In this document: positions 1-7,372 of the stretch, piece after piece | Layout of the letters: every line of letters starts with the position of its first letter | Position numbering within the stretch: position 1 is the stretch's first letter | DNA from: Bacteroidales bacterium UBA6346 | Lineage (GTDB): Bacteria; Bacteroidota; Bacteroidia; Bacteroidales; UBA932 | Direction of reading: 5' to 3' | Length of the DNA stretch: 19,201 nt | Assembly (NCBI GenBank): GCA_002438905.1 | Contig: DJSA01000080.1 | Coordinates: forward strand, 1 to 19,201 | Position numbers and translations under genes: made by a program | Notes under the pieces: generated by a model | What the model was told of the DNA's origin: nothing | Databases searched by the model: none | The model's input: only the letters and a program-made list of their open reading frames with translations

Positions 1-816
1 ATCCACATCATCGACCTGCACAAGACTATAGTAAAGATTGACGAGGCTGCGGATGTGCTCAAACAACTTGCACGCTCAGGTCGTAAGGTACTTTTCGTTG
101 CCACAAAGAAGCAGGCAAAGGACATAGTTGCCGAGAAAGCCGCTTCCGTCAATATGCCATACGTGACAGAGCGTTGGGCCGGCGGTATGCTTACCAACTT
201 CCCGACCATCCGTAAGGCAGTCAAGAAGATGAACACCATCGACAAGATGATTGAAGATGGCACGTTCGACACACTCGCAAAACGTGAGCGTCTCCAGATT
301 ACCCGTCAGCGTGCTAAACTTGAAAAGAACCTCGGTTCAATCAAGGATCTCAGCCGCCTTCCTTCCGCACTTTTCGTAGTGGACGTACAGAAAGAGATGA
401 ATGCCGTAAAAGAGGCAAATCGTCTCAACATTCCGGTTATCGCTATGGTTGATACTTGTTGCGATCCTACTCCGATTGATTATGTGATTCCGGCTAATGA
501 TGATGCCACAAAGTCTATATCCTACATCGTGGATGTTCTTTGCCAGGCCATCAACGAGGGACTGAACGAAAGGAAACTTGAGAAGGAAAAAGAAGCTCCT
601 GAGGGTGCTGACGACAAACAGGTGGCAGGGAAGAAGCTTCGTTCCCGCAAGGGCGCGAAGTCTGAGGATGCCGCAGAGGAGGCAGCTCCGGTAGCCGAGG
701 CTCCGGCTGAGGAGGCCGCCCCTGTCGTAGAGGACGCTGCTCCGAAGGTGGAAGAAACTGCACCCAAGGTGGAGGCAGCTCCGGTTGAAGAGGCTCCGAA
801 GTCTGACGCCGAATAA
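1..816 (+). CDS. rpsB: 30S ribosomal protein S2, 5' end missing
   Basis: Small-subunit ribosomal protein S2, which binds the 30S subunit near S1. The reading frame is already open at base 1, so the start lies outside the window; GTG at 55 is an internal Val codon, not the start. S2 family stretches are clear: IHIIDLHKT at the window edge, KVLFVATKKQAKDIV, ERWAGGMLTNF, RLPSALFVVDVQKE and IPVIAMVDTCCDPTPIDYVIPAND. From about base 580 to the stop the protein has an acidic Ala/Glu/Pro/Val-rich tail of about 78 residues with loosely repeated AAPV/APKVE units. This lies beyond the conserved S2 fold and is longer than the short tail of E. coli S2. tsf follows after 37 bp in the usual rpsB-tsf order, so the two are very likely co-transcribed. 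Confidence 0.97.
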   Translation: MHIIDLHKTIVKIDEAADVLKQLARSGRKVLFVATKKQAKDIVAEKAASVNMPYVTERWAGGMLTNFPTIRKAVKKMNTIDKMIEDGTFDTLAKRERLQITRQRAKLEKNLGSIKDLSRLPSALFVVDVQKEMNAVKEANRLNIPVIAMVDTCCDPTPIDYVIPANDDATKSISYIVDVLCQAINEGLNERKLEKEKEAPEGADDKQVAGKKLRSRKGAKSEDAAEEAAPVAEAPAEEAAPVVEDAAPKVEETAPKVEAAPVEEAPKSDAE

Positions 817-853
817 TTTGCGAAGAATCAATTAACATCTAAAATTCAAGACA

Positions 854-1690
854 ATGGATATCAAAGCAGCTGACGTAATGAAGTTGCGTCAAATGACAGG
901 TGCCGGAATGATGGACTGCAAGAAGGCTCTCATTGAGGCTGAAGGCGACTACAACCGCGCACAGGAAATCATCCGCGAGAAGGGCAAGCTCGTTGCCGCA
1001 AAGCGTGCTGATAGGGAGACCACCGAAGGTGCCGTGCTTACCCGCATCAATGGCGACAAGGCCATCCTCGTATGCCTTGGCTGTGAGACTGATTTCGTGT
1101 CAAAGAACGCTGAGTTCCAGGCACTTGCCAATGCCATCGCAGATGCTGCAATTGCGGCTTTCCCTGCGGATGCCGAGGCTCTCAAGAATGTTGTCCTCGC
1201 TGATGGCAGGACAGTTGAGGCCGCAGTTACTGAACAGACTGGAAAGACGGGAGAGAAGCATGTTGTTGCCTACTACGCGACAGTCAGTGCTCCATTCTCT
1301 GCAGCCTACGTTCACCACAACGGAAAGGTCGCTTCCTTGGTCGGTTTCAACAAGGCGATTGACCCTGAAATTGCAAGGGGAATTGCAATCCAGGTTGCCA
1401 CTATGAACCCGGTTTCGGTTTCCGAGAAGGATTGCCCTGCCGAGGTTGTCGAGAAGGAAATGCAGCTCTACAAGGAGCAGATGAAGGAGGATCCGAAGAT
1501 GGCTGGCAAGCCGGAGGCTATGCTTGAGCAGATTGCAAAGGGCAAGCTCGGCAAGTTCTTCAAGGAGAACACTCTCCTCGACCAGGCCTATCAGATGGGC
1601 GACGGCAAGGAAGCCGTTAAGGATGTCCTCGCAAAGGCTGACAAGGAGGCGCAGGTGCTTACGTTCAAGCGTTTCTCCCTCAGCGACTAA
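854..1690 (+). CDS. tsf: Translation elongation factor Ts
   Basis: EF-Ts is the guanine-nucleotide exchange factor that recycles EF-Tu from GDP to GTP in the cytoplasm. The product is 278 residues, normal for the family. The N-terminal UBA-like domain (about residues 1-55) has the signature LRQMTGAGMMDCKKAL. The core contains TDFVSKN (residues 79-85), close to the family TDFVAKN motif that contacts EF-Tu, and the dimerisation part follows. The ATG at 854 gives the canonical N-terminus MDIKAADV. There is no Shine-Dalgarno sequence, only an A-rich leader, as usual in Bacteroidetes. It is the last gene of the rpsB-tsf unit and is followed by an inverted-repeat element and a terminator. Confidence 0.98.
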   Translation: MDIKAADVMKLRQMTGAGMMDCKKALIEAEGDYNRAQEIIREKGKLVAAKRADRETTEGAVLTRINGDKAILVCLGCETDFVSKNAEFQALANAIADAAIAAFPADAEALKNVVLADGRTVEAAVTEQTGKTGEKHVVAYYATVSAPFSAAYVHHNGKVASLVGFNKAIDPEIARGIAIQVATMNPVSVSEKDCPAEVVEKEMQLYKEQMKEDPKMAGKPEAMLEQIAKGKLGKFFKENTLLDQAYQMGDGKEAVKDVLAKADKEAQVLTFKRFSLSD

Positions 1691-1694
1691 ATAG

Positions 1695-1813
1695 AAATCG
1701 AATAAAAAGCGGATTACTGCGCGTTGCCCGTCTTGATAAAATCCTCACAACCATAAGGTTGCTGCGGTTTTACGTTCGCTGGGCGCCTTGTACTCCATCT
1801 TTTTATTCAATTT
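1695..1813. repeat. 119-bp nested inverted-repeat element, possibly MITE-like
   Basis: The ends form a near-perfect inverted repeat: AAATCGAATAAAAAG (1695-1709) against CTTTTTATTCAATTT (1799-1813), 14 of 15 positions pairing. Further pairs nest inside in order: GGATTAC (1711-1717) with GTACTCC (1790-1796), GCCC (1726-1729) with GGGC (1781-1784), TAAAATC (1737-1743) with GGTTTTA (1766-1772, one wobble), and CAACC (1748-1752) with GGTTG (1757-1761) around an ATAA loop. The whole stretch could therefore fold into one long interrupted hairpin. It lies between tsf and the tsf terminator and holds no ORF. It could be a miniature inverted-repeat element, another dispersed repeat, or a structured 3' UTR; one copy cannot decide between these. 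Confidence 0.55.
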
Positions 1814-1835
1814 CATGTTCAAGTTTTATAATTAG

Positions 1836-1872
1836 CAGGTTCCGAGTTTTTGGCTTCGGAACCTGTTTTTTT
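1836..1872 (+). terminator. Rho-independent terminator of rpsB-tsf
   Basis: CAGGTTCCGA (1836-1845) pairs perfectly with TCGGAACCTG (1856-1865) across a 10-nt loop, and the stem is followed at once by seven T (1866-1872). This is a textbook intrinsic terminator on the plus strand and closes the tsf transcription unit. Confidence 0.9.
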
Positions 1873-1892
1873 GCTTTAAAGTAGCAGAAAAA

Positions 1893-1924
1893 TTGGCTGG
1901 TGGGGATAATTTTGCCTATATTTG
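1893..1924 (+). promoter_or_regulatory. Bacteroidetes-type promoter of the nuclease lipoprotein gene
   Basis: TATATTTG at 1917-1924 matches the Bacteroidetes -7 consensus TAnnTTTG exactly. TTGG at 1893-1896 lies 20 bp upstream and fits the -33 TTTG/TTG element. Transcription would start near 1930, giving a leader of about 50 nt before the ATG at 1982. A second exact -7 match, TAATTTTG (1907-1914), overlaps this promoter but has no -33 partner at the right distance. Confidence 0.65.
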
Positions 1925-1981
1925 CGGGTTGCAGGGATTTGACCTGTTGAGGACCTATGTTTCTTGACAATGATCTGTGAT

Positions 1982-3751
1982 ATGAAAAGATACGCGCTGC
2001 TTCTTATGATCGCCGCTTTGGTGTTTGCCGGACTTTCGTCCTGTGAGCCTGAGCAGATTCCGACAAGACCTCCAACTGAGAATCAGGAACCAGACCCAGA
2101 TCCGGACCCGGAACCAGACCCAGATCCGGACCCGGAACCAGACCCAGACCCAGATCCGGATCCAGAGCCCGAACCGGATGAAACCGTCATATATTACGAC
2201 AATCTTGACAAAGTTAAATCCACGGCCAATAATAATTATTTCAACACATGGACAGATTGTCGCAATATGGAAGGCACGGGAATGTCTGGAATTACCTACG
2301 ACGGTTTTTATACCTCCGTTCGCAGTAGCTATCCGTCAATGGATTATCCGGGAGCCAGTGGCGTGAACGGCGTTTATTACAGCAAGGACGGCGGCAAAAG
2401 CTATATTCAGGTAAAGAATATCGCCCTTCCCTCCGATGTCAGGGCATATAAGCTCAGCATCGGTCTCTATAACCCGAACGGAGCCGTCGTCTCCGGGCAG
2501 ACATTCAGCATAGGCATTGCTGACGAGGAATCATTGTCAAAAGATTATAGGGAACTTGACTTCAGTGTCGCGCAATATGGAAAATGGTACTACGCGACAG
2601 CCGTATTTGAAATAACCTCTCCCGAGACAGAGCATATTTCCATACAGGTCACGAGCCTCGTCGCCCAGACCCGTTCTGATGACCTCAGGCTCGTGACAAC
2701 GGAAGAGACTCCGAGTCATGGTTTCGGTTTTATTCACAATGAGCCAGCTCCGGAGACGAGGGACTACATCGAGCGTCCTCGGACGGTAAAGGCGAGTGCC
2801 GACTACAAATATGTCGATCATCGCGGTACGACCTACAAAACAAAAAAGAATGTCCGCAACTACGAGGCCTGCTATGATGTGCGCCGTCACAACCCGATGT
2901 GGGTGGCTTATCCTTGTCACGAAATATATTGGGAAGGAGGCTACACCCGTCCGAAGCCAGACCCTTGGCGTCCCGACCCAGCCTTCGGAGAAGGGGAACA
3001 ATCCATAATATATGCATCCGATTGGAGTGATTGGCCTTGGGCTTCAACTGGCGGGAAGCCGACGGACAACTATTGGTATTGGTCTCCTATGCCGACAGGG
3101 GAGATGGTTACAAAGGGGCATCTCATGCGTTCAGCCGAGAGGGGATGCGGGGATAAGGCAAATCCTATAGATCTGAATATACAGACTTTCTACCCTACTA
3201 ACATTGCTCCCGAATCATATCAGAACCAAACGGATTCAGATTCACATTGGGATATGGTGGAGAACATACTTCCAAATCAGTGGCGGTGCAGCGACACGCT
3301 TTATGTCGTGGTCGGATGTTTCTATGGTGATGAGTCCTGGTCGCTGAAAGACGCTTGTAACTGGGGCAAGACTTCAGCCCAATCGAAGGACTGCATAATG
3401 CCTACGGCGCGTTATAAGCTGGTACTGAGGACGAAGACTGGTTCAACAGGGAAACCTATATGGAAATGCTCCGCCGATGAGGTCATGGCCATAGGCTTCT
3501 GGTTTCCGCAAAATTTTACCGGTGAAAAATTGACGACCCTCCCTCCGCTCGCTGACTACATCTATTCCGTGTCTGAAATCGAAAAAATGACCGGCAATGA
3601 GTTCAGCTTCTTTCCGCTGGCTCCGGAGGGCGTGAAGGACAGCTATAGTATCAACGACTGGCCCGGACTCTCCGACATTGCCGGCACGAAGACATCGCCG
3701 AGCGGCATGACCATAGAAGACTTTACTTCCGGAGGCACCGTTTCATGGTAA
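1982..3751 (+). CDS. Lipoprotein with C-terminal NUC1-type DNA/RNA non-specific endonuclease domain
   Basis: Predicted 589-residue exported nuclease. I chose the ATG at 1982 over the in-frame ATG at 1964 because it gives a clean lipoprotein signal, MKRYALLLMIAALVFAG followed by the lipobox LSSC (lipidated Cys21). A linker of alternating Pro with Asp/Glu follows (about residues 36-66), then a beta-rich domain (about 70-240) I cannot name. The C-terminal half carries the beta-beta-alpha-metal nuclease signature: TKGHLMRSAERG with putative catalytic His380, TFYPTNIAPES with metal-ligand candidate Asn407, HWDMVEN with Glu427, then MPTARYKLVL and AIGFWFPQ, which match later conserved strands. The usual DRGH motif reads TKGH here. 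The gene stands alone behind its own promoter. Likely role is degrading nucleic acid at the cell surface or periplasm. The domain call is fairly secure; activity and location are inferred. Confidence 0.8.
   Translation: MKRYALLLMIAALVFAGLSSCEPEQIPTRPPTENQEPDPDPDPEPDPDPDPEPDPDPDPDPEPEPDETVIYYDNLDKVKSTANNNYFNTWTDCRNMEGTGMSGITYDGFYTSVRSSYPSMDYPGASGVNGVYYSKDGGKSYIQVKNIALPSDVRAYKLSIGLYNPNGAVVSGQTFSIGIADEESLSKDYRELDFSVAQYGKWYYATAVFEITSPETEHISIQVTSLVAQTRSDDLRLVTTEETPSHGFGFIHNEPAPETRDYIERPRTVKASADYKYVDHRGTTYKTKKNVRNYEACYDVRRHNPMWVAYPCHEIYWEGGYTRPKPDPWRPDPAFGEGEQSIIYASDWSDWPWASTGGKPTDNYWYWSPMPTGEMVTKGHLMRSAERGCGDKANPIDLNIQTFYPTNIAPESYQNQTDSDSHWDMVENILPNQWRCSDTLYVVVGCFYGDESWSLKDACNWGKTSAQSKDCIMPTARYKLVLRTKTGSTGKPIWKCSADEVMAIGFWFPQNFTGEKLTTLPPLADYIYSVSEIEKMTGNEFSFFPLAPEGVKDSYSINDWPGLSDIAGTKTSPSGMTIEDFTSGGTVSW
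2087..2176 (+). repeat. 24-bp tandem repeats encoding the Pro/Asp linker
   Basis: Two identical 24-bp units (2087-2110 and 2111-2134) are followed by a third that begins identically (from 2135), gains an extra 6-bp CAGACC-type unit, then diverges. Each unit encodes the eight-residue repeat EPDPDPDP. The 6-bp subperiod and perfect first two copies suggest copy number could change by slippage while keeping the frame. Confidence 0.85.
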
Positions 3752-3760
3752 AATTTTTTG

Positions 3761-3768
3761 TACCTTTG
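3761..3768 (+). promoter_or_regulatory. Candidate -7 element for the nfeD-SPFH pair
   Basis: TACCTTTG matches TAnnTTTG and begins 10 bp after the stop of the preceding gene. The predicted start near 3775 leaves a leader of about 27 nt before the ATG at 3802. No good -33 TTTG lies 19-21 bp upstream, so this is a half-supported promoter. I see no terminator after the nuclease gene, so read-through is also possible. Confidence 0.4.
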
Positions 3769-3801
3769 AAGGATTTTTGAACGGTAATAAAAATTGAAGC
3801 T

Positions 3802-4284
3802 ATGGATCTTTGGCTTATCTGGATGTTGGCGGCACTGCTGCTGTTTCTCGTGGAAATCTTCACGCCGGGCTTTGCTGCTGCGTGTCTTTCAATAGGCTGC
3901 CTTTTCAGTTGCGTGTTGGCGGCGATTGCTCCCGACACGCTGAATTGGCAGATTGGATTGTTTGTAGTGGGCTCGCTGCTGTCCTTCGTCTTTGTTCGTC
4001 CGTTTGCTCTTAAGGTACTATCGAGAAGAGCCGATCGTAAGGGTGGCTACAAGTCCAATATGGAGAGTCTCATCGGACGCGAGGCGACTGTGATTGAGAC
4101 GATTCCAGCGGAGGACGTGGGGCGCGTGAAGATTGATGGGGACGAGTGGCAGGCTGTTCTTGCTCGTGAGGATGATAACGAGCCAAGGCAGGACGTGCCT
4201 GTAGGGGCTAAGGTTATAATCGTGGCGTATGACAGCATAATCCTTACCGTCAAGACGAAGAAGCCGGAGACTCCGGCAGCGTAG
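3802..4284 (+). CDS. Short NfeD-family membrane protein
   Basis: A 160-residue protein with three hydrophobic segments in the first 70 residues (about 4-24, 26-45, 50-68), then a soluble region from about residue 85 that fits the NfeD OB-fold: SLIGREATVIETI, GRVKIDGDEWQAVL, VPVGAKVIIVAYDSIILTV. The glycine-start strand and DGDEWQA are typical of the family. It lacks the N-terminal ClpP-class serine protease of long NfeD proteins, so it is the short form. It sits 56 bp before an SPFH gene, the standard partner; the two are thought to cooperate in organising or maintaining membrane proteins. The pairing makes the call stronger than sequence alone. Confidence 0.88.
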   Translation: MDLWLIWMLAALLLFLVEIFTPGFAAACLSIGCLFSCVLAAIAPDTLNWQIGLFVVGSLLSFVFVRPFALKVLSRRADRKGGYKSNMESLIGREATVIETIPAEDVGRVKIDGDEWQAVLAREDDNEPRQDVPVGAKVIIVAYDSIILTVKTKKPETPAA

Positions 4285-4340
4285 GGCCATATCCCAACAA
4301 AGTAAGGCAAGACTTTACGGACATTTAATACATATATAAC

Positions 4341-5324
4341 ATGTCAGCAGGAACAATCGCTCTTATCGTAATCGCGGCCATTGTCGTGATTTACATTCTC
4401 AGGGGTATCAAGATTATCCCGCAGTCGGAAACCCGCGTCGTTGAGAGGCTCGGAAAATTTGACCGTGTGCTTAGCCCGGGAGTCCAGATTATCTGGCCAA
4501 TCATCGACAAGGCCAAGGTCGTGACTTCGCGCAAGGTCGTGACTTCCGCATTCGGCGGGGAGCCCATAGTGAAGATGACCAATTCGTCCGTGATTGACCT
4601 CCGCGAGCAGGTCTATGACTTTCCGAAGCAGACGGTGATTACAAAGGATAACGTCAGCACGCAGATTAACGCGCTGCTTTATTTTCAGATTGTCGACGCG
4701 AAGAAGTCCGTCTATGAGATTGACAACCTTCCTAACGCAATCGAGAAGCTCACTCAGACGACCCTTCGTAACGTCATCGGTGAGCTTGAACTTGACGAGA
4801 CGCTAACGTCCCGCGATACCATCAACTCGAAGCTTCGCGCCGTGCTTGACGATGCTACGAACAAGTGGGGAGTCAAGGTGAACCGCGTTGAACTTCAGGA
4901 TATCACCCCTCCGGACAGCGTTCGCGAGTCAATGGAGATGCAGATGCAGGCCGAGCGAATGAGACGTGCCGAGATTCTCCGTGCGGAGGGCGAGAAGAAG
5001 TCTGCGATTCTCAAGTCCGAGGGCGACAAGGCATCGGAAATCAATAATGCCGAAGCAGAAAAGACCGCACAGATTCTGCGTGCCGAAGGCGAGGCCAAGG
5101 CAAAGGTTCTTCAGGCGGAGGCCGAGGCGAATGCAATTAGGCTCGTTGCCGAGGCGGTCAGTTCCGCGAAGACCGACCCTGCTGCCTATATGTTGGCTGT
5201 TAAGTACATCGACACTCTCAAGGAGATGGTCAGCGGCAAGGATAACAAGACTGTCTACCTGCCTTACGAGGCTTCGAATATGCTTTCTTCGCTGGGCAGC
5301 ATTAAAGACATCTTCAATAAATGA
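4341..5324 (+). CDS. SPFH/band-7 (stomatin, paraslipin-like) membrane protein
   Basis: A 327-residue protein of normal length for bacterial stomatins of the QmcA type. An N-terminal membrane anchor (about residues 5-20) is followed by the SPFH domain: IIPQSETRVVERLGKFDRVLSPG, DLREQVYDFPKQTVITKDNV, LRNVIGELELDETLTSRDTIN and VNRVELQDITPP. Residues about 195-275 form an Ala/Glu-rich coiled coil with repeated ILRAEGE/ILKSEGD/VLQAEAE units, used for oligomerisation. Such proteins form large membrane rings that scaffold proteases and other membrane proteins. The upstream nfeD gene is the expected partner. The gene ends 66 bp before the convergent truA; I see no convincing terminator hairpin in that gap. 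Confidence 0.92.
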   Translation: MSAGTIALIVIAAIVVIYILRGIKIIPQSETRVVERLGKFDRVLSPGVQIIWPIIDKAKVVTSRKVVTSAFGGEPIVKMTNSSVIDLREQVYDFPKQTVITKDNVSTQINALLYFQIVDAKKSVYEIDNLPNAIEKLTQTTLRNVIGELELDETLTSRDTINSKLRAVLDDATNKWGVKVNRVELQDITPPDSVRESMEMQMQAERMRRAEILRAEGEKKSAILKSEGDKASEINNAEAEKTAQILRAEGEAKAKVLQAEAEANAIRLVAEAVSSAKTDPAAYMLAVKYIDTLKEMVSGKDNKTVYLPYEASNMLSSLGSIKDIFNK

Positions 5325-5390
5325 AAAATATTGTTCAAATTTTTCTCTCAGCTGTTATTTGAGTTGAGTCTGAATCGTGATGACTTGCGT

Positions 5391-6188
5391 TTAGTAGTTG
5401 ATTTTACAGAGAAACAAGGCGGTGCCGGGGACAGACTCTCCGGCATCGCTGCGTTTACCGGAGTCTATGAGGGCGGCGATGGAGTCCTCGCTGCGGCGGC
5501 CGCGTCCGACGTCTACAAGGGTACCGACTATGGCTCTGACCATATTGCGGAGAAAACGATTAGCCTCAATCGTGAAGACTAGATAGTTCCCGTCATCGGG
5601 GAAGCCGAGCTGGGTCACGTGAGTGGGGGTGTAGTGCAACCATTCCGCTCTGAGCACCATGCAGGTGCTTGTCGTGTTGCCGCCGCCAGTCTTCTCGAAA
5701 CAACTGAAATCGTGCTCTCCGAGCAGCAGCTCGGCCGCCCTATTCATCGCTTCAATGTCGAGCGGCCAAGGACATCTCCAGGAGAAGCCTTCGGCGAATG
5801 GATCCTTTGCGCTGTGAAGAAAATAGCGGTATACTCTTGATTTCGCGGAAAACCTTGAATTAAAGGCATATTCCTCGGATGGCATGAATACGCATTCTCC
5901 TTCCTCGCATATATCATGGACTACGATTTCCTTTCGTAAGATGGCATTTATTTTGTATAAGAAATCTTGCTTTGTCAGATGGAGTGGCTCCGGAGTTTCA
6001 AAATCGCAGACATAGTTCACGGCGTTGACTCCGGTGTCGGTTCTTCCGGCTCCAGTCGTCTGTGCCGGTGTCTTGAAAAGAATCCCGAGTGCCTTGTCAA
6101 GTTCGCCTTGCACGGTCGCTGCATTGTTCTGAACCTGCCAGCCGCTCAGCCCTGCTCCCTTGTATGATAAAGTGAGAATATAGTGCAT
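5391..6188 (-). CDS. truA: tRNA pseudouridine(38-40) synthase
   Basis: Converts uridines 38-40 of the anticodon arm of many tRNAs to pseudouridine, in the cytoplasm. The product is 265 residues, typical for TruA. Visible family motifs are YKGAGLSGWQVQ near the N-terminus, TTGAGRTDTGVNA with catalytic Asp51, FNSRFSAKSRVYRYFL, the DFSCFEKTGG stretch, and FLRNMVRAIVGTLVDVGRG near the C-terminus. I used the ATG at 6186-6188 (product begins MHYILTLSYKG). The frame stays open 16 codons further upstream, but that extension would cross the -7 promoter box at 6204-6211. The gene stands alone on the minus strand between two plus-strand units. Confidence 0.96.
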   Translation of the reverse strand: MHYILTLSYKGAGLSGWQVQNNAATVQGELDKALGILFKTPAQTTGAGRTDTGVNAVNYVCDFETPEPLHLTKQDFLYKINAILRKEIVVHDICEEGECVFMPSEEYAFNSRFSAKSRVYRYFLHSAKDPFAEGFSWRCPWPLDIEAMNRAAELLLGEHDFSCFEKTGGGNTTSTCMVLRAEWLHYTPTHVTQLGFPDDGNYLVFTIEANRFLRNMVRAIVGTLVDVGRGRRSEDSIAALIDSGKRSDAGESVPGTALFLCKINY

Positions 6189-6203
6189 GTCCACAATTTT
6201 ATG

Positions 6204-6211
6204 CAAAGATA
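6204..6211 (-). promoter_or_regulatory. -7 element of the truA promoter
   Basis: On the minus strand this reads TATCTTTG, an exact match to TAnnTTTG, 15 bp before the chosen truA ATG. Transcription would start about 10 nt upstream of the ATG, a very short leader. I cannot see a good -33 element. The 187-bp gap between truA and moxR otherwise holds only a weak plus-strand candidate for moxR (TAAGCTTG at 6293-6300, one mismatch). Confidence 0.45.
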
Positions 6212-6375
6212 TGTAAAGTTTTGTAAGAGGGAGCATACTGGGCGTATGTGACCGATGAGAAAACGAACCTTTTCGATAAGTGAGAGCAGAGCTAAGCTTG
6301 CTTGAGCTATGTCGAACGCAGAAAAGTGGCGATGAAATCGAATATAGGCCAAAAAGATATTAAAAAATAATAGAT

Positions 6376-7368
6376 ATGGATAGTGTAAACATTAAAGAGC
6401 TGAACGACCGAATCCAGAGGGAGAGTTCATTCGTTGATATCCTTACGATGGAAATGAACAAGGTTATCGTCGGTCAGAAACAGCTCGTCGAGAACCTTCT
6501 CATCGGACTGCTCGCAAACGGTCACATACTTCTTGAGGGTGTGCCGGGATTGGCTAAAACTTTGGCAATCAATACTCTCGCCTCGGCTGTAGACGCAAAG
6601 TTCAGTAGAATTCAGTTTACTCCAGATTTGTTGCCTGCAGATGTCATCGGCACTATGATATATTCACAGAAGTCAGAGCAGTTCCAGATCCGCAAGGGGC
6701 CTATTTTCGCGAACTTCGTGCTTGCGGACGAGATCAACCGTTCACCGGCAAAGGTTCAGTCCGCGCTTCTCGAGGCCATGCAGGAGCGTCAGGTGACCAT
6801 CGGTGATGAGACCTTCAAGCTTCCAGAGCCTTTCCTCGTGATGGCGACCCAGAACCCTATCGAGCAGGAAGGCACCTATCCGCTCCCAGAGGCCCAACTT
6901 GACCGTTTCATGCTGAAGGTCGTTGTAACCTATCCGAAGAAAGAGGAGGAGAAATTGATTTTGCGGATGAACAACACCGGAGAGTTCCCGAAGGCTCATG
7001 CCGTTCTGAAACCGGATGATATCATCCGCGCCCGCGAGGTCGTGAGGGAAGTCTATATGGACGAAAAAATTGAAAGATATATTGTTGACATCGTGTATGC
7101 CACAAGAACTCCCGGTGAATATGGGCTTGACAAGATTGCTGGGCTTATTTCCTATGGTGCCTCTCCGCGTGCCAGCATCTCCCTTGCGGCTGCGTCAAAG
7201 GCTTATGCGTTCATAAAGAGAAGGGGATATGTGATTCCAGAGGATGTGCGTGCGGTTTGCCATGAGGTGCTCCGTCACAGAATCGGGCTCACCTACGAAG
7301 CCGAGGCGGAGAACGTCTCCACCGACGACCTCATCGATCAGATTGTCAATGTTGTAGAAGTTCCGTAG
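6376..7368 (+). CDS. moxR: MoxR-family AAA+ ATPase
   Basis: A 330-residue AAA+ ATPase of the MoxR class, thought to act as a chaperone that remodels VWA-domain partners in the cytoplasm. Walker A is GVPGLAKT (residues 55-62); Walker B is VLADE (115-119), followed by INRSPAKVQSALLEAMQERQV, the MoxR signature with its sensor-like Asn. The sequence MATQNPIEQEGTYPLPEAQLDRFM is the family hallmark. The C-terminal lid begins near residue 240 (SYGASPRASISLA). It is the first gene of the bat operon and its stop is 4 bp from the DUF58 start, so the two are translated from one message. I see only a weak promoter upstream. Confidence 0.96.
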   Translation: MDSVNIKELNDRIQRESSFVDILTMEMNKVIVGQKQLVENLLIGLLANGHILLEGVPGLAKTLAINTLASAVDAKFSRIQFTPDLLPADVIGTMIYSQKSEQFQIRKGPIFANFVLADEINRSPAKVQSALLEAMQERQVTIGDETFKLPEPFLVMATQNPIEQEGTYPLPEAQLDRFMLKVVVTYPKKEEEKLILRMNNTGEFPKAHAVLKPDDIIRAREVVREVYMDEKIERYIVDIVYATRTPGEYGLDKIAGLISYGASPRASISLAAASKAYAFIKRRGYVIPEDVRAVCHEVLRHRIGLTYEAEAENVSTDDLIDQIVNVVEVP

Positions 7369-7372
7369 TCGT

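Noticed and set aside
337..838. Several minus-strand frames over the end of rpsB
   Set aside because: They are open only because of the Ala/Glu/Pro-rich composition of the S2 tail and show no family motif.
6189..6236. 16-codon upstream extension of truA
   Set aside because: It would cross the predicted -7 promoter element at 6204-6211, and TruA proteins normally begin close to the MHYILTLSYKG position.
6293..6300. TAAGCTTG as a -7 element for moxR
   Set aside because: It has one mismatch to the consensus and only a weak -33 candidate at about 6270, so it was not listed as a feature.
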